64,000 nucleotides of DNA from Biscogniauxia marginata. Lineage: Eukaryota; Ascomycota; Sordariomycetes; Xylariales; Xylariaceae. The notes under the pieces are model-generated. The model had not been told where the DNA came from and ran no database searches. It saw nothing but the letters and a program-made list of their open reading frames with translations. The stretch spans positions 124,001 to 188,000 of the forward strand of contig MU404094.1 of assembly GCA_022695795.1 (NCBI GenBank), given 5' to 3'. This document shows, one piece after another, positions 1 through 12,190 of this stretch (positions within the stretch are counted from its first letter, which is position 1; the number at the start of each line of letters is the position of its first letter). Both the position numbers and the translations under genes were made by a program.

Positions 1-3000
1 TCGTAAGCCTTCTTTGAGCGGCGTTGGAAGTGTGCCAGCATATAGAAGCGGAGAAATCCACAGACGAGCAGAACTGGAATCGTTGCGATGCAAACGAGGG
101 CCAACTTCCAGCCGAAAGCCAAGCCTAGAACTATTGAAGCCACCAGAGTCGTGGTGACCATTAGCAATGTTCCGAGAGTAACGCCACTCAGACCAGCCAC
201 ATGCGTCGTCTCTGTTGACAAGAACGAGGTCAGGGCACCGGCAGTATTCTCATCCTTGTCGAAGAAGGCTACGTCCTGGCGAAGCATGGCTCGGAAAGCC
301 CTGTCCCTTACACGGTGGATGAGTCGCTCGGAACACTTGGCAAAGGCGACTCCTTGTGATATCTGGGCAATCAACATAACAAATGCCAACATGAGATACA
401 TAGCGCTCCAGAAGTCACTGTCACTCTTGATCTGCGCGCTATTCCCAGGGGTAAGGGGCACACTGAGAGTCTTGAATGAAGTCAGCTAGTGAATTAGAAG
501 CATCATCCTTCTGGATCGAAGACATACCACAATTTGTTTGGCGAAGAAGTAGGCTTGGGTCGGGTTACCGCCTCCGCAGATTATGGACCAGAATAGTCCC
601 CATACCATGCTTTTCCATTCCTGTTTATTGAACGATGCAATAAGCTTCAACAAAGTCCACAATCCGTATTCCTTCTCTTCCTCCGCTTTGCGACCTTGAA
701 GAGCTTTACTGGATGCAGAGCCTCGCGTAGATGACCTTTCTAATTTGCCGCGGATGTTGTCGTCGGGATCTTCTGTAAATCCAGCATCGGCACTCTTCGT
801 AGATGCCTTGCGAATGAGTTTCTCCTCATCAGCATCAAGTGCCTCTTGCTCCTCAGCTGTCAGCTCGCTTACGGCAGCGATATTTTGAGCCGTCACCAGA
901 TTGTAGTATGCACCCTTGCGTTCCAGGAGGTTGTCATGAGTGCCCTGCTCAACAATAGAACCTTGCGACATTACCACGATATTATGGGCGCCCTTGATGG
1001 TTGAAAGACGATGAGCTATCGTGATGGTTGTTCGACCTTCAGAGGCAACTTCTAGAGCAGCTTGAACGACGCCTTCAGATTTGGTATCTAGAGCACTAGT
1101 TGCTTCGTCAAGGAGGAGGACTGGTGAGAATTAGTAAACAATTGAACCAAACGAGAACAGTCTGCAAGCTTCACATACTCTTGGGATCGGACACTACGGC
1201 ACGAGCAATAGCAATGCGTTGTTTCTGGCCACCGGAAAGTAGAAAACCCCGTTCACCAACGTTGGTTTCGTAGCCCTCGGGCAAAGACGCGATGAAGTCA
1301 TGAGCGTTGGCTTTCTTGGCTGCTTCGAATATTAACTCTCTTTGCTTCTCGACGGATTCATTCTCGAATTTTGTGCCGATAAGGCCGTATCGAATATTTT
1401 GGTATATCGTCGTGCCGAACAAGGTTGGTTCTTGGCTCACTAAGGACATCTGCTGACGAAGCCAACGGAGGTTCAAGGTACTAACATCATGGCCATCCAA
1501 GAGCACCTTGCCGGCAACGGGGTCGTAAAATCGCTCAACCAACCCAACAATGGTACTTTTGCCCGAGCCTGATGCTCCCACGAGGGCAGTCGTTTTGCCA
1601 GCTGGTATCTCGAGGCTGATATCCTTCATGACGACGACTTCAGGTCTGGAGGGATAAATATGCTTGACGTTCTCTAAGCGAATTGTCCCGTGGACCGTCT
1701 CGAGCTTCTCGCCGTCGTCGGCGGAGGGGTCTAACGGTGACACCCGATCAATCGTGTTGAAGATCTTGGCCGCAGCTGCCATGGCAGTGCTAAAGGCCTG
1801 CAGATTCGGGGCGACGTTGCCCAAGTTAAAAGCGCCAATTATGATGGACATCATGATAATCAAGACGCTAGATAGCGGAATAACACCATCGATAAGGTAC
1901 TGACTACCCATCCAGAAGCTCAAGCCATAGTTCATATACATAATCCACATCATGACAGAGATCATGATGGCAAGAACGGCTGCCTTCCTGAAACCGTAGT
2001 GCTCCGCGCGGATCAGATGGCCGTCGTACTTCTTCGCGAGATGCTCTTCGGTGCCAAAAGCCACAGCATTTCGGATGGAACTGATGACCTCCTCGGCAAC
2101 ACTGCCTCCAGTGGCATAGGCTTCGATGGAGTGCTTGGAGTACTTGACAACAAAGCGTGATCCGACGCCCATGTCTAGCATGATAGCGAAGATGACAGAG
2201 GTGAGGATGAGGGTTAACTTCCAGTAGAAGACGAAACCTATGACAAAGGCAGAGATGAAGGTGGCGACGGCAGTCAGTGTCAGGCCAATCTTCTCAGATA
2301 TTCCTTCCTGGATCAGGTTGGTGTCGGCAGTAATCCGAGTAGTGACTTCGCCAGCGCCGATCTTGTCGAAGAAACCGATGTTTTGGCGCATGCAGCTCTC
2401 GAGGTAGTGCTCTCGGATCTTGGCGCTGATGTGCTCGCCAGTGTAGATGAAGCCAACGGTAGCAATGTAGACGGTGACGAACTCGCCAATGGCAAGATAG
2501 ACAAAGTACAAGACTAGTTGGGTCATCTCGCCGACGAAATCATCGTAAGACACGAGGCCTTGAAAGAAGTTCTGGAAGGTGTTTTGGAGGGTGCCAAAAA
2601 TAACGGTCATAAGAGGTAAAGCGGCACCACCAGCGATGGCGCATATCGCGCTCACAAACATGATGAGAAGATCATTTCGCGAGGAATATCGATAAATGGC
2701 GGCAACGCCGGCCTTCACTTCGGGGGTGAATACTTGCCTCCGGAGAATCGTGGCCTCGTTCTCGGGTAGATGTCGGTACGGGTCATTGTCTGACGCTTGA
2801 GCAGCCTTGATCACCTTGGAATCGAGTCTCGTTACATTAGCATCGGAATCCCGGAGGCCTTCGTCTTTGGCGGCTGGAGAGGTGGTAGAGTCCCCAGTCG
2901 ATTCGCCCTGACTAGAATTTCGGCTCGAATGGCCTAAGTCGGCGGCATTTCCAGCCTTCTCTGATATCTCGGCGGCCATTGGAGCGGTGTCGTCTGGTAT

Positions 3001-3003
3001 CAC
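1..3003 (-). CDS. ABCB-type multidrug efflux transporter (partial at window edge)
   Basis: Full-size ABC exporter of the ABCB/MDR (P-glycoprotein, leptomycin-resistance) type that uses ATP to expel hydrophobic compounds, usually at the plasma membrane. Exons read 3003..1179, 1120..528 and 485 to beyond position 1; both introns have GT-AG ends and keep frame. The order is a charged N-terminus of about 110 residues, the first six-helix membrane domain, then nucleotide-binding domain 1. That domain has Walker [10 protein letters not shown] near residue 473, signature LSGGQKQR near 588 and Walker [13 protein letters not shown], which is completed only across the first splice. An acidic and basic linker follows, then the start of the second membrane domain; NBD2 lies outside the window. 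The ATG at 3003 is the only good start. Both key NBD1 motifs are intact, so the gene looks functional. Substrate cannot be read from the sequence. Confidence 0.93.
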
Positions 3004-5241
3004 CCTTGCTTTGGTGTGATATAAAAAGCAAGAGGGGATAGCGAATGTAGATATAGATGCAGATGCTGGGCCGAGCCGAGCCTATACCGCTAAGTCGACA
3101 TACAGGCGACAAGAACGTAAATACGGGAATGGGTACGTTACGTAGATCTGCCGAAACTCAGATGGAAAATACGAATGGACGCGAAATCCAGATTGGGGGT
3201 GTAGGTGGGCAGGCAGCCTTTTCTGTATCTACTCGTTCATTATTTATTTGCCTGCCAGACAGGACGGAGAGATGAGCGGCCGATCGACAGTCCGGGTGGG
3301 TTGTGAAGGTCCGGGTACTAGAATCCATAGGTACAGTACCTAATGTACATAAGCGGATGGTCTGCATTCCGTGCACAATTTGCGGTGCGCCGGTGGCTGC
3401 TACCGTAGCTGCGTACTACACTAAGTTATGTAGGTGGCTACCTAAGGTACTGTACCTTTTCAGTGCCCCACGATGTAGGTATTCGGCAAGTGATTCGCAT
3501 GCGCTAGTGGGCCTCTGGCATACTGTAATGCGCCACATAATCTATGAACACTACCTACATATGTACCAGGTATATTCCATGAGTCCTAAACAGTTGTAGG
3601 TACCTATGTAGGTAGTGTCTGCCTAATACATTATGTCGGTATGTACGTCGCATCCTCCGACGTTCTCATACCAACAACACGTGCTGCACACTGCATTCGG
3701 CAGATACCTGAGGCAGGTATAGCGTGTGGCTGGCATCGCCCTCTCAGTGAGCCTTGTTTACCTGTAATGATAAACTGTACATAATGAGTAATTCGGACAG
3801 GCTTATGCGAAATGGAGATTCTCCGTATGGAAGTGGGACCGAGAGGCTACCCCAGTTTGTTTTGATAGAAAATAGTAGGTACACACCTCGTTTAGAGTAC
3901 AAGCGGAACTCGCATCCAATCTTGTTCACCAAATCCTGGCTGGTACATTTAAAATGCCAAATGCACATTCGTCGATCTGCAGTATGCACCAAGTTAGTGA
4001 TAAGGCAATTCCCAGTGACTCACCGGGTTAGCCTTAGCGACTCCGGGTGCAGATAACGACAGTACGACAAACAATTCATTATGCTGTACGGATATCCCTA
4101 GGTACTAAAAGTCTTTGCTACGCTAAGAAATGCTAAGTTATCGTAACAGCTAGACTGCAGCTGAGTGCCAGCTGCGGTTAGATCCTGGATTTTTAACCGC
4201 TATTAATACCGCTAAGATTATAAGTAACTTAGCACATTAAAAGGGGTTATCGATACTATATACGCCCCACTAAGACCACTAAAAATTATAAGGTAAGCAT
4301 ATCAGCACTTGTCTCTCAGGTGGAGATCAGCTGGCAGAAAAGCTTGGTATTTCTTGGCGTGGCAAGGACTTTTGGTAGGGATATCCGTAAGAGTGAGTAT
4401 AAAAAGCCGTAGAGGGAACAGGCCCGTCATTGGCTGGATTTGACCGCCGAACCGTGAATTGACTGAGGTCTAGAAGTCCGTGGCCGGGGCTACTATAACC
4501 TAATGTCCAGGTCGGGGGTAAGTTTGCCGACCCCGACTCCACTCTCCACCTTGAAGTAACCTTACTACTGTGCCTAGCTGCTGCTTCTGGCTTAGTGCAT
4601 TTACTGGACAGATTACGGCTGGACCTTCTAGAAAACTATGGAGTAATTCTAGCTGAAGGAAGAAAAAATTGTCCCTGCTGCTTCAGCCTCCTGATCGGTC
4701 CCGAACGGCGTGTGTTATCGCCGGCCGGAAGCTGCAAACTCGTGGCTACTACTAGTGACTACTTATCCTCTAGGTTGTTTTCCTTACCGGTGGGCGCCAC
4801 ACATCATCAGATGTCAGTCACGCCGGTACCTGTAATACAACAATAAGGGAGTCATACTAGAGGTATGATATCATACACACCACCAATGTGAAGACGCGTT
4901 TCTTTCGTCATGGACGGTGAGAGCGGAGGGTCGGCTCTTTGACCCTGTCGTTTAGTCCAAGAGTCGTGGCGGGCACTCGGCTATAAAACACCTTACGAGT
5001 TAAAACATCTTGCGAATCCGAGCGGAGGGTGACGGATGGTGACGGATGGTGACGGATGGTGACGGAGGATGGAAGGACGGTGGATGTGGTAGCATTGACT
5101 TACCTTGTACCATGGTACTGTACATCGACGCTACACGCGCTAAGCGGTCTGGCTTCTGTCCAAACTCTACGAATCTTGGATAGGTACTTGTTGAGGTATG
5201 TACCTTGAGGGAAAGTGGTTATGATCCCTGAAGAGGTCTAG
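3004..5241. other. Intergenic, gene-poor stretch
   Basis: No convincing coding region; all ORFs are short and lack family features. The left part (about 3290-3730), presumably the ABC-gene promoter, is full of short GGTACC, TAGGTA and TACCTA words. The middle (about 4080-4330) is AT-leaning, with repeated CTAAG/CTTAG words that could be an old transposon, but no terminal repeats could be assigned. Confidence 0.6.
5030..5069. repeat. Short tandem repeat, 10-bp unit x4
   Basis: Three perfect copies of TGACGGATGG are followed by a fourth copy whose last bases differ. It lies about 170 bp upstream of the WD40 reading frame, in non-coding DNA. Confidence 0.9.
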
Positions 5242-6855
5242 CTAACGAGATTTCCGAGTTTAAGGCCTTGTGCATTGACCACCCCACACCTGCATAACGT
5301 AGGTGGTGACCAGCAGCTCATGTCCGGCGACATATGGGGCACTGTGTGCCTGTGGGAAGTCCAGACGGAAGATCTCATCAACTCGGTCCGAGATAGTGAC
5401 ACTAACTCGGTGCCCGTCTTGTTATTCAACCCCAACCCTAGTATCGACCTTCTGCTTGTCGTCTACAAGCAACGCGGACTCGCACTCTATGAAACTTTCA
5501 ACGGCAGCTTAATGAAACGACAGGCAATATCAGGCGTTGCTAGCATAATATCTGTGACCTGCTCCCCAGATGGCAGAACGCTTGTTAGTGCCAATACGCA
5601 TGGAACACTGCAGATTTGGGACTTCGAGTCCCTAAACCTCCTGTATCAGGTGGCGACTCCAGCTACAAGCTTCCGCACTCTTCAATTCGCATCAGATGGG
5701 TCTAAAATAATTGATATGGTCGATTCAGGTATGCGTATATGGACACCCGCAATACTTGTTCGACGAAACGTGGAGGAGGACCAGAGCGACAGTGACGACG
5801 CTCCAGATCTAGCCACTATCGATGGCGACTATGAGATAACGAGGACAGTAAGAATCACTGCAGCATGCGCTCATCCCTCATTGCCAGTCGTTTTTATCGG
5901 GAAACACCATGGCCAAATTGTGGCTTTCGACTCCAGAACGGGAACTGAAATTGAGTTGCTTTATTCACATGCCCACGCAGCCCTTGTTAAGCACATAGCT
6001 GTTAGCAAAAATAACGTAATTGCGTCGAGCGACGTCAACGGTATTGTGCAAATGTGGAACCTAGCCGCTGCTTCAGGCTTGAAGATAAAAAGAGGCTCGT
6101 TAATACAGGAAATGTATTCGACAGCACCGATCCGGCAGCTCTGTTTTAGTGCTCGGGGAGACTACCTACTTGTGGCAACTGCCCAGTCAGATACGGTCTA
6201 TTCCATCAAAGATAGGTCTCTCGTCGGGATGTGGGACTTCCAGGCGAGCGAGAGACGCATTTGGCGGTGGCTACAAGTGACAAACGTTGGAATTAGGGAC
6301 GATGAGCGATTCGCTTTGCTCGATGGCCGCAAACTCAAGCGCTTTAGTGCTCCAAATTTCCCATCGCTTTCCAGCGCCAATGAGGTCGAAATTGACTACA
6401 CCATTAAAGGTGGCATCCCGGCAGTCGACATTAATGCAGCCTTCATGTGCATCGAAACGCAGGCTCTGGTTATCGATGTTCACTACATGTCTGGCTTCGT
6501 TGCATTGTCGACCATGTTCCTGTTCGGTCTCGGTAGCAATGGTTCTAGCACCGCTGCTACCTTGACACCGCTACGAGATGAACTAACAAAGCACTGTAAG
6601 CATTTTATAGGTTTTGTCGAGAGGTCTAAAAACTTCGTTTTTCTCGACCATGACTCGTGGCTCTGCAGTGTCGATCTGCCCAGCTTAACGAAGGGACTGT
6701 ACAGTCGACACTTTTTCGTGCCAAGCGAGTATATATCAACCACGCATAAAGTGATGCCCGTTCAAACGGCAGATGATAGTTATGTATTTTGTCTTCATGG
6801 TGGAATTGTTATTGTGAAGAATGGTCTCAACTTCCGGGAAACGAAGGAGCTGTAG
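5242..6855 (+). pseudogene. Orphan WD40 propeller, tail of a NACHT-WD (NLR-like) gene
   Basis: An open frame of about 535 codons from just after a TAG (5239-5241) to the TAG ending at 6855. It holds degenerate WD40 blades, e.g. MSGDIWGTVCLWEV at the start, SPDGRTLVSANTHGTLQIWD near residue 100 and SSDVNGIVQMWNLA near 260, with an acidic loop (EEDQSDSDD) near 180. The pattern is that of the C-terminal propeller of fungal NACHT-WD proteins, which are STAND-type receptors in self/non-self recognition. No NACHT or effector domain lies upstream: the frame is closed by the TAG and 2.2 kb of non-coding DNA separates it from the ABC gene. The first in-frame ATG is at 5320, inside the first blade. I read it as a 5'-truncated relic, although the frame itself is intact; a short gene starting at 5320 or an unseen upstream exon is the alternative. 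Confidence 0.6.
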
Positions 6856-7746
6856 AGTTATATAGAAAGGGTAGGAGGGACTTTGATATTTATAATGAAA
6901 CAGGTGCCTATGAGCGAGTTATGCTTGAGAATCGCTGGGATATATTGACCCTGCGATGACAACGCGTGACTATTACTTGAAGAGAAGAAGACAGTCGATT
7001 TTTCTTAGTTCTCTTTCTTTATTACTCGAGTTCCACAAGGTGCTGGTTCAACCTATCTAATTTCCTCCCACATACATGTTGAAGTCTTCCTATCTTCTAA
7101 TGTAGGCCAAAATGATCTGAGATGGAGAGGAATCAAAGAATGGAATATGATGCATAAAGGTGATCGAAGTTGCGGGTCGCAACAGGATATAGGTAGCCTT
7201 TAGATATATAATACTGATATCGGACAATAATAACCTCATTCCAAAAGAAAGAAATTATTAAATGTATTCTCTGCTTTTCTATATGGTAGGGGACTATAAA
7301 GTCGCTTAATAGCCTTAGGTGAAAATGAGGAAAATATGTGCTTTATAAGCGACATGACACGAACAATGAGAACTTGAAAACGCGGTTTATCAAACCTTGA
7401 AATTCCCCTCAAAGTTCATATCCTCTTATTAAAAGAGACAGAAAAGTAGAATAATTTCTTTTTACGTGAAACTAGCTATTTTCAACTAAATAACAATATA
7501 AAAACTATATATTAATAAATAATTAAAAAGGATATAATTAAATGATTTCGTTTTAATAATAATTATAAAATATATATTATTATTATAATATAATACTTTA
7601 TAATAATATATAAGTTAATTTAAAATGTTAAATTAATAAATTTAATGTTTTTTCATTTTTTAAAAAGCGAAATATAATTTAATAAAGTTAATTTAATATT
7701 ATTATAATAACTTTTTAACTTTTAAATTATATTTTTATTATTATTA
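6856..7746. other. Intergenic, grading into AT-rich RIP-like tract
   Basis: After the WD40 stop the sequence is ordinary non-coding DNA. From about 7440 it becomes almost pure A+T up to the LTR edge at 7747. No ORF of interest. The AT-rich part is best explained as RIP-mutated repeat DNA. Confidence 0.6.
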
Positions 7747-8427
7747 TGTGACGAACCTCCTTGTGTGTTCCTAGTTAGCTAACTTCACAGGTAAGTACGT
7801 ACTAGGTTTTCTTGATTTAAAGGTAATAGTGGATTAAAATTGGTTTAAAAGATTCATAATGCTTTGTTCGTTAAAGAGATTTCAAGGTATTCTCACTATA
7901 ATATCAAAGAGTAACTATAGTCTTAGATTAATAGCTAAAGAACTAGAATGAATAACTAGACACATGAGAGACACCGTTCCTTTTATACTTGTTTATTCTA
8001 TCTTTCATTCCCCACAATTGGTATGTTAGATACCTTTGGATGTGTTTATCCACACACATCCATTCTCCACTGGATGTTGCTGGATGTGTACATCCATATA
8101 CATCCATATCACGTGACAATAGGTTGCTTTCCCCTCTAGGATCTATGTCCGGTGCAGAAGCAAGAACAGTGGGAACAGTACCTGTTGGTAGGTACGTACG
8201 TAATATGAAAAGCAAATAACAATAACAATATGAAAGATAGGGGTGAGACTGGTGTAATATTGATGTCTAAGGAGGGAAGTATCTACATAAGTAGGCTGGG
8301 GAACAGGCAGCCTATTTATACTTGGACCATGTAGCTTATTCCGCGTGTGGACAGGATCCACATGCCTTCGTCATTCAACCATCAGTACCCTTGTCACTTG
8401 ATTGCTTACCCTGGTTGGTTCGTAACA
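7747..8427. mobile_element. Solo LTR of a retrotransposon (681 bp)
   Basis: The element begins TGTGACGAACC and ends GGTTCGTAACA, an 11-bp imperfect inverted terminal repeat with one mismatch and the TG...CA ends typical of LTRs. It is flanked on both sides by the same 5 bp, TATTA (7742-7746 and 8428-8432), as expected of a target-site duplication. There is no gag-pol, primer-binding site or second LTR, so it is a solo LTR left by LTR-LTR recombination. Its base composition is normal while both flanks are AT-saturated, so it probably inserted after the flanks were mutated. Family (Gypsy or Copia) cannot be decided without internal sequence. Strand of transcription is not assigned. Confidence 0.82.
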
Positions 8428-8995
8428 TATTATTATAAATTTTTATAATATAATTATTTACTTTTTAATTTTAAAATAATTTATATTATAATTTAATTAA
8501 TATTTTATTTTTAATATTTAAATTATTAATATATATTTAATATTTAATTATAATTATTTGTTATATTAATATACAAAGTTGATTTAAATAAAGGAGTTTA
8601 TTAACTATGTTCCACTTTTTAAGAAACACTACAAATAACTTAACTTATTTGTCTCGCAATCGTTGATTGGATATGCAACGATTTAACTAGGTACCTAGTA
8701 CCAGTCTTAACTCAAAGCCTAACAAACGGTTGCGCATGATTGCTTACTCGCAGGTACCTCAGGCTGTGCAGCGTATAATCGGAACCCTGTTTCATTCCCA
8801 AGACGACGTCATTAACTTTCCAGTCAGATGAACAGTAAACGTTACGCCAGGCTCCCGATTTACATTCTTCTCGCAACAAACTGGAACATGTTCATTAGGT
8901 ACCTAGGTATTTAACTAAAAATTCCCTCTTGGACCCCAAACTTCCCAAACACACCAAAGCATTAGAAAACTCACACCGAACGCATTCACTTCACG
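8428..8995. other. AT-rich flank of the LTR plus short promoter region
   Basis: 8433-8640 continues the AT-rich tract interrupted by the LTR. From 8640 to the ATG at 8996 composition is normal and carries GGTACC and CCTAGGTA words (about 8688 and 8898); this is the presumed promoter and 5' UTR of the small gene that follows. Confidence 0.55.
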
Positions 8996-9571
8996 ATGAA
9001 CCCCTCAAATCCAGCACAACCCCCTTCGGACGCGGCCTACACGGCCGAGGGCAACCCGGTAACTTCAGACCCGGCCCAACAACAAGCTGCACAGCACCAC
9101 CCTGCTGGTGGCAAACCAGTAGAGAAGCGCCTACCCAAAAGTCAGTCCTCCGGAATCGACCAGGCCATGTCGTCGAGTCTGGGCTACGGTATCCATGGCG
9201 CGACCGCGGGAGAAGAGAAGTTCGGCCACGACGAGAGCGATGTAGGCCGACACCGCGAGCTGGAAGGGGATCAGATGCATGCGCCGGGCGAAGGCGATGT
9301 GGCAGATGCTGTCAACCGAAAGCCCGGGGCTGGGGGCACCCAGCCGGACCTGGCAAGTGATCTTGACCGGTGAGTAATATTCTGGCGCCCATTCTGAGAC
9401 GTTATCAGCGAAAAGAAGAAGAAGAAGAAGAAAAGAACAGGGGACAAATTTACTGACATCTCGGACAGAAAGAAGCAGGAGCAAGCCGCAGCGAGGGAGG
9501 CCATTAAAGACGAAAGAAAGCACGGCAGGGTCTTTGATGGAGGGGATCTCAGAGCTGGCGTGGATACATGA
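8996..9571 (+). CDS. Small hydrophilic protein of unknown function (158 aa)
   Basis: Two exons, 8996..9369 and 9469..9571. The donor GTGAGT and acceptor GGACAG join an open frame to a short conserved-looking tail (KDERKHGRVFDGGDLRAGV). The protein is soluble, rich in Gly, Gln, Asp and His, with no signal peptide, membrane helix or recognisable catalytic motif. The central stretch around SSSLGYGIHGATAGEEKFGH and the tail look constrained, and I recall similar short proteins in related fungi, but I cannot name a family or function. The purine-rich (GAA)n run at 9411-9435 lies inside the intron. Confidence 0.72.
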
Positions 9572-10630
9572 AGATCGTTTTGGGAGAGTCGCACGCTATT
9601 CTAGGGCAATCACGGAGGGGACTGGTCAAATAGTCGTACTCGCATGGACTCGCTATATTCCTAGCTGGAGTCTGGATATTTCAACCCATCTCAACTATTA
9701 TCACTCTGAAACGTGGAACGCTAAGTATTGTAGTTTTGGTAGTACTAAAGATATTTTGCAAAAAAAAAAAATTAAAAAATTTCATAGACTACATTACATT
9801 GAATAGTACTGTTTAAGGTCCCTGTTTTCTTTTCATTTAAATTTTTATTTATTTGTTACTATCTTGGACTTTTACTGGAGAACTAAATGTTACCTCCTAA
9901 CATAGCCTCGACAGAATAGAGACCGTCCAACGTGGCACGAACTCGCAATCTTAAGAAAGTGAGCAGATGATTTCTATAGAGAGTTCGATTTCTCGCTTGA
10001 TGAGGAGAATGTATATAGTTAGGCGTCCTGTTTTCTTAGCCCCAAGTACGACCCTCAACCGGCAAGCAGGGGATCCTGTGTCTCACGCGATCATTCATAT
10101 TTCGCCATCATAGTGGACTTTCACGAGAAATAATTAATGCTAGCAAACGCTCCCCCGGAGCGCACAAATCCCTCCAAGAATCTCGACAGAGTTAACTGGA
10201 AAAATGACGGCTCTATCACGCACTGTCTCGCAGATGTGATGGCCATCCTCATAGGTGCTGGTCATATCCGCAGCAGCGTTCAAGGATTAGTTCTTGCCGA
10301 GGATGACTGCACTACCTCCACGAGAAACACCGCATGGTGGGTACTTAAGGTCTTAGTTATTAGACCAATTAGACGAGTGTATCCAAGCCGTCTCGTATTC
10401 CAGGAATCAAGTCGGCGGGACGAGAAACGCTCTCTCGTCTGCTACAACGTAGCCTAGTATAAGGTGCAATGGGCTCTGCAACATGACAATTAGAGGAGAG
10501 ATCTTCGACTGAACATCTAGTTTCAAAACGGTCAGGTCCCGAGTCTATCAGTACAAAAAGTAACATGGTAGAAGTAAGTGAGTCAGAAAATACAGATGGT
10601 TGAAGGAGCTTAAACCGCGGCTCTGTTCGG
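9572..10630. other. Intergenic, no gene seen
   Basis: Space between the small (+) gene and the 3' end of the (-) O-methyltransferase. Short ORFs only, none with domain features. An A-run of about 10 at 9761 is the only notable low-complexity tract. Confidence 0.55.
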
Positions 10631-12190
10631 CTAGTTCCATACAGCCTCTATAACGCCTAGCAAGCTTCCTTCAGGCTGTCTTGCACCCAGGAATTGAAGC
10701 CTAGGGTCTACCGCCTCGATAAGCTCTCTCCACATGGCCACCGTTCGTTCAGGAGAGTTCCAAACAGCAAGCATGACGAGATCCAGGTTCCTGGTATCAC
10801 AATTTACGGTTAGAACGAAGGCTACTACAAAGGTAAAGGTATAGTACTGACCGGTGCTGCTTCCGTGAGAGCCTAGTCTCCGGCCCATCCACGAGGACAT
10901 ACTCGTTAATGATCACTCTGGTGCCATGTTTCATGCCGGGGACTAGCGCCCGCAGAATGCGCAGCGCATACTTGTCACTCCAGTTGTGCAACACCCAGCG
11001 GAGGAGAAAGGCATCTACACCCCGCCGCGTCTGTGGCTCGAAGAAGTCGTGCACCTCGAACGCGACACGGGACGCGAGCGCGTGTGGCAGAGCCCCGGCT
11101 CCGCTTGCCGCCGGATCCGGGAGGTCTTGGACCACAAAGCGCAGATGGCGCGTGTCGGCCGCGAGGGCGCACGACACGGCACCAGAACTGCCACCGACGT
11201 CCACGAGCACCGCCCCAGGCACGTCGAGGGCGGCCCACACGGGCTCGTTCACGAGGTGTGAGACGTCCCAGCCCACTCCCCGCGTGAAGTGCCTCATGCC
11301 TGCTCCGAAGCGCGCTGCTCTGGCGGCATCACGCCCTAGCACTCCAAACATCGTCGAGCCTGCGCCGTGTACCATCGCGGTAGCGGCTTGGGTGGGCTCG
11401 TCGCGCTGATCGACTGGTAGGTCACGTTGGGCGCGGAGAGCATCATTTAGGCGCTCACAGATGGGCGCTAGTTCGTGTACGATCACTACGGAGGTGTTCG
11501 TTAGCTTGAGCTGTGCGTAAGGGGTGGTGTTGTTGTTGATGTTCGCAGAAACTACTTACTACCCACCGAGTCGAAGGCATCCGAGTCGGTCGCCAGCAAC
11601 CGCGAGATGGCCGTATGCACGACCCGTCCCGGCGGTGATCCGGGGGCCTCGCTAAATATGTGGCTCGCCATTGCCTGTCGTAGGATTCGCTCAACCGTCA
11701 GCACATCCAGTTTGCTTGCTTGCGAAACCTCATCGAACGTTGCGCTTCCCTGGAGGGGGACATGTTGGGCAAGACGAAAGTCGTATATAGCGCGGAGGGT
11801 CATCTCATCGGTAAACTGCCGGCGAGTTAGTGATTTGCCACGATATAAGTAATCGGCATAGCAATCCAACGAGACTCTATTTACCTGGAACCCCAACTCC
11901 CAAAGCGTGCCCCTTGCACCTAGGGCAAGCCGTTTTGCGTCGTGTGTTTTGTTGATAAACTTCTCTCTTGTGGCATTGGTCTCAGCGGGAAGGTTCTCAA
12001 GTGTGTCAACCCAGAAACTGGTCGGCTCCCGACTTTGAGAAGCAAGTTGCTTGTCCAGCTCTGACGCTAAGCCCAGGATCTCCAGTGCGAGCCTTGTGAA
12101 GGGCCCCGGTGACACTACTTGTTTTGATTCCATTTTGGCGCGTATGTAAATATGATGACTTGCTTGTGCTAGCTCACCAACCTCAAGCAT
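10631..12190 (-). CDS. SAM-dependent O-methyltransferase, fungal secondary-metabolism type (480 aa)
   Basis: Three exons: 12190..11567, 11510..10852 and 10790..10631. It would transfer a methyl group from S-adenosylmethionine to a hydroxyl on an aromatic or polyketide-like substrate in the cytosol. The N-terminal 200 residues form the winged-helix dimerisation domain. The Rossmann part has motif I VLVDVGGSSG, the acidic-loop region FVVQDLPDP, and the catalytic-His region LLRWVLHNWSD, where the His should be the general base. The end (FLGARQPEGSLLGVIEAVWN) is typical of the family. Intron 1 uses donor GTGGGT, chosen because it is the only phase-0 donor; a stronger nearby GTAAGT would break frame. 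An in-frame Met 19 codons downstream is an alternative start. No polyketide synthase, NRPS or P450 lies nearby, so the substrate is unknown. Confidence 0.88.

Noticed and set aside
4080..4330. Possible DNA transposon with repeated CTAAG/CTTAG words
   Set aside because: No terminal inverted repeats, no transposase frame and no target duplication could be defined.
5030..5069. Repeat considered as a CRISPR-like array
   Set aside because: Units are directly adjacent with no spacers, and the genome is eukaryotic.
9980..10010. GTTCGATT flanked by short complementary arms, like a tRNA T-arm
   Set aside because: No matching D-arm, anticodon arm or acceptor stem could be built around it on either strand.
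10909..11409. Long ORFs on the plus strand opposite the O-methyltransferase
   Set aside because: GC-rich antisense shadow of a well-supported minus-strand gene.
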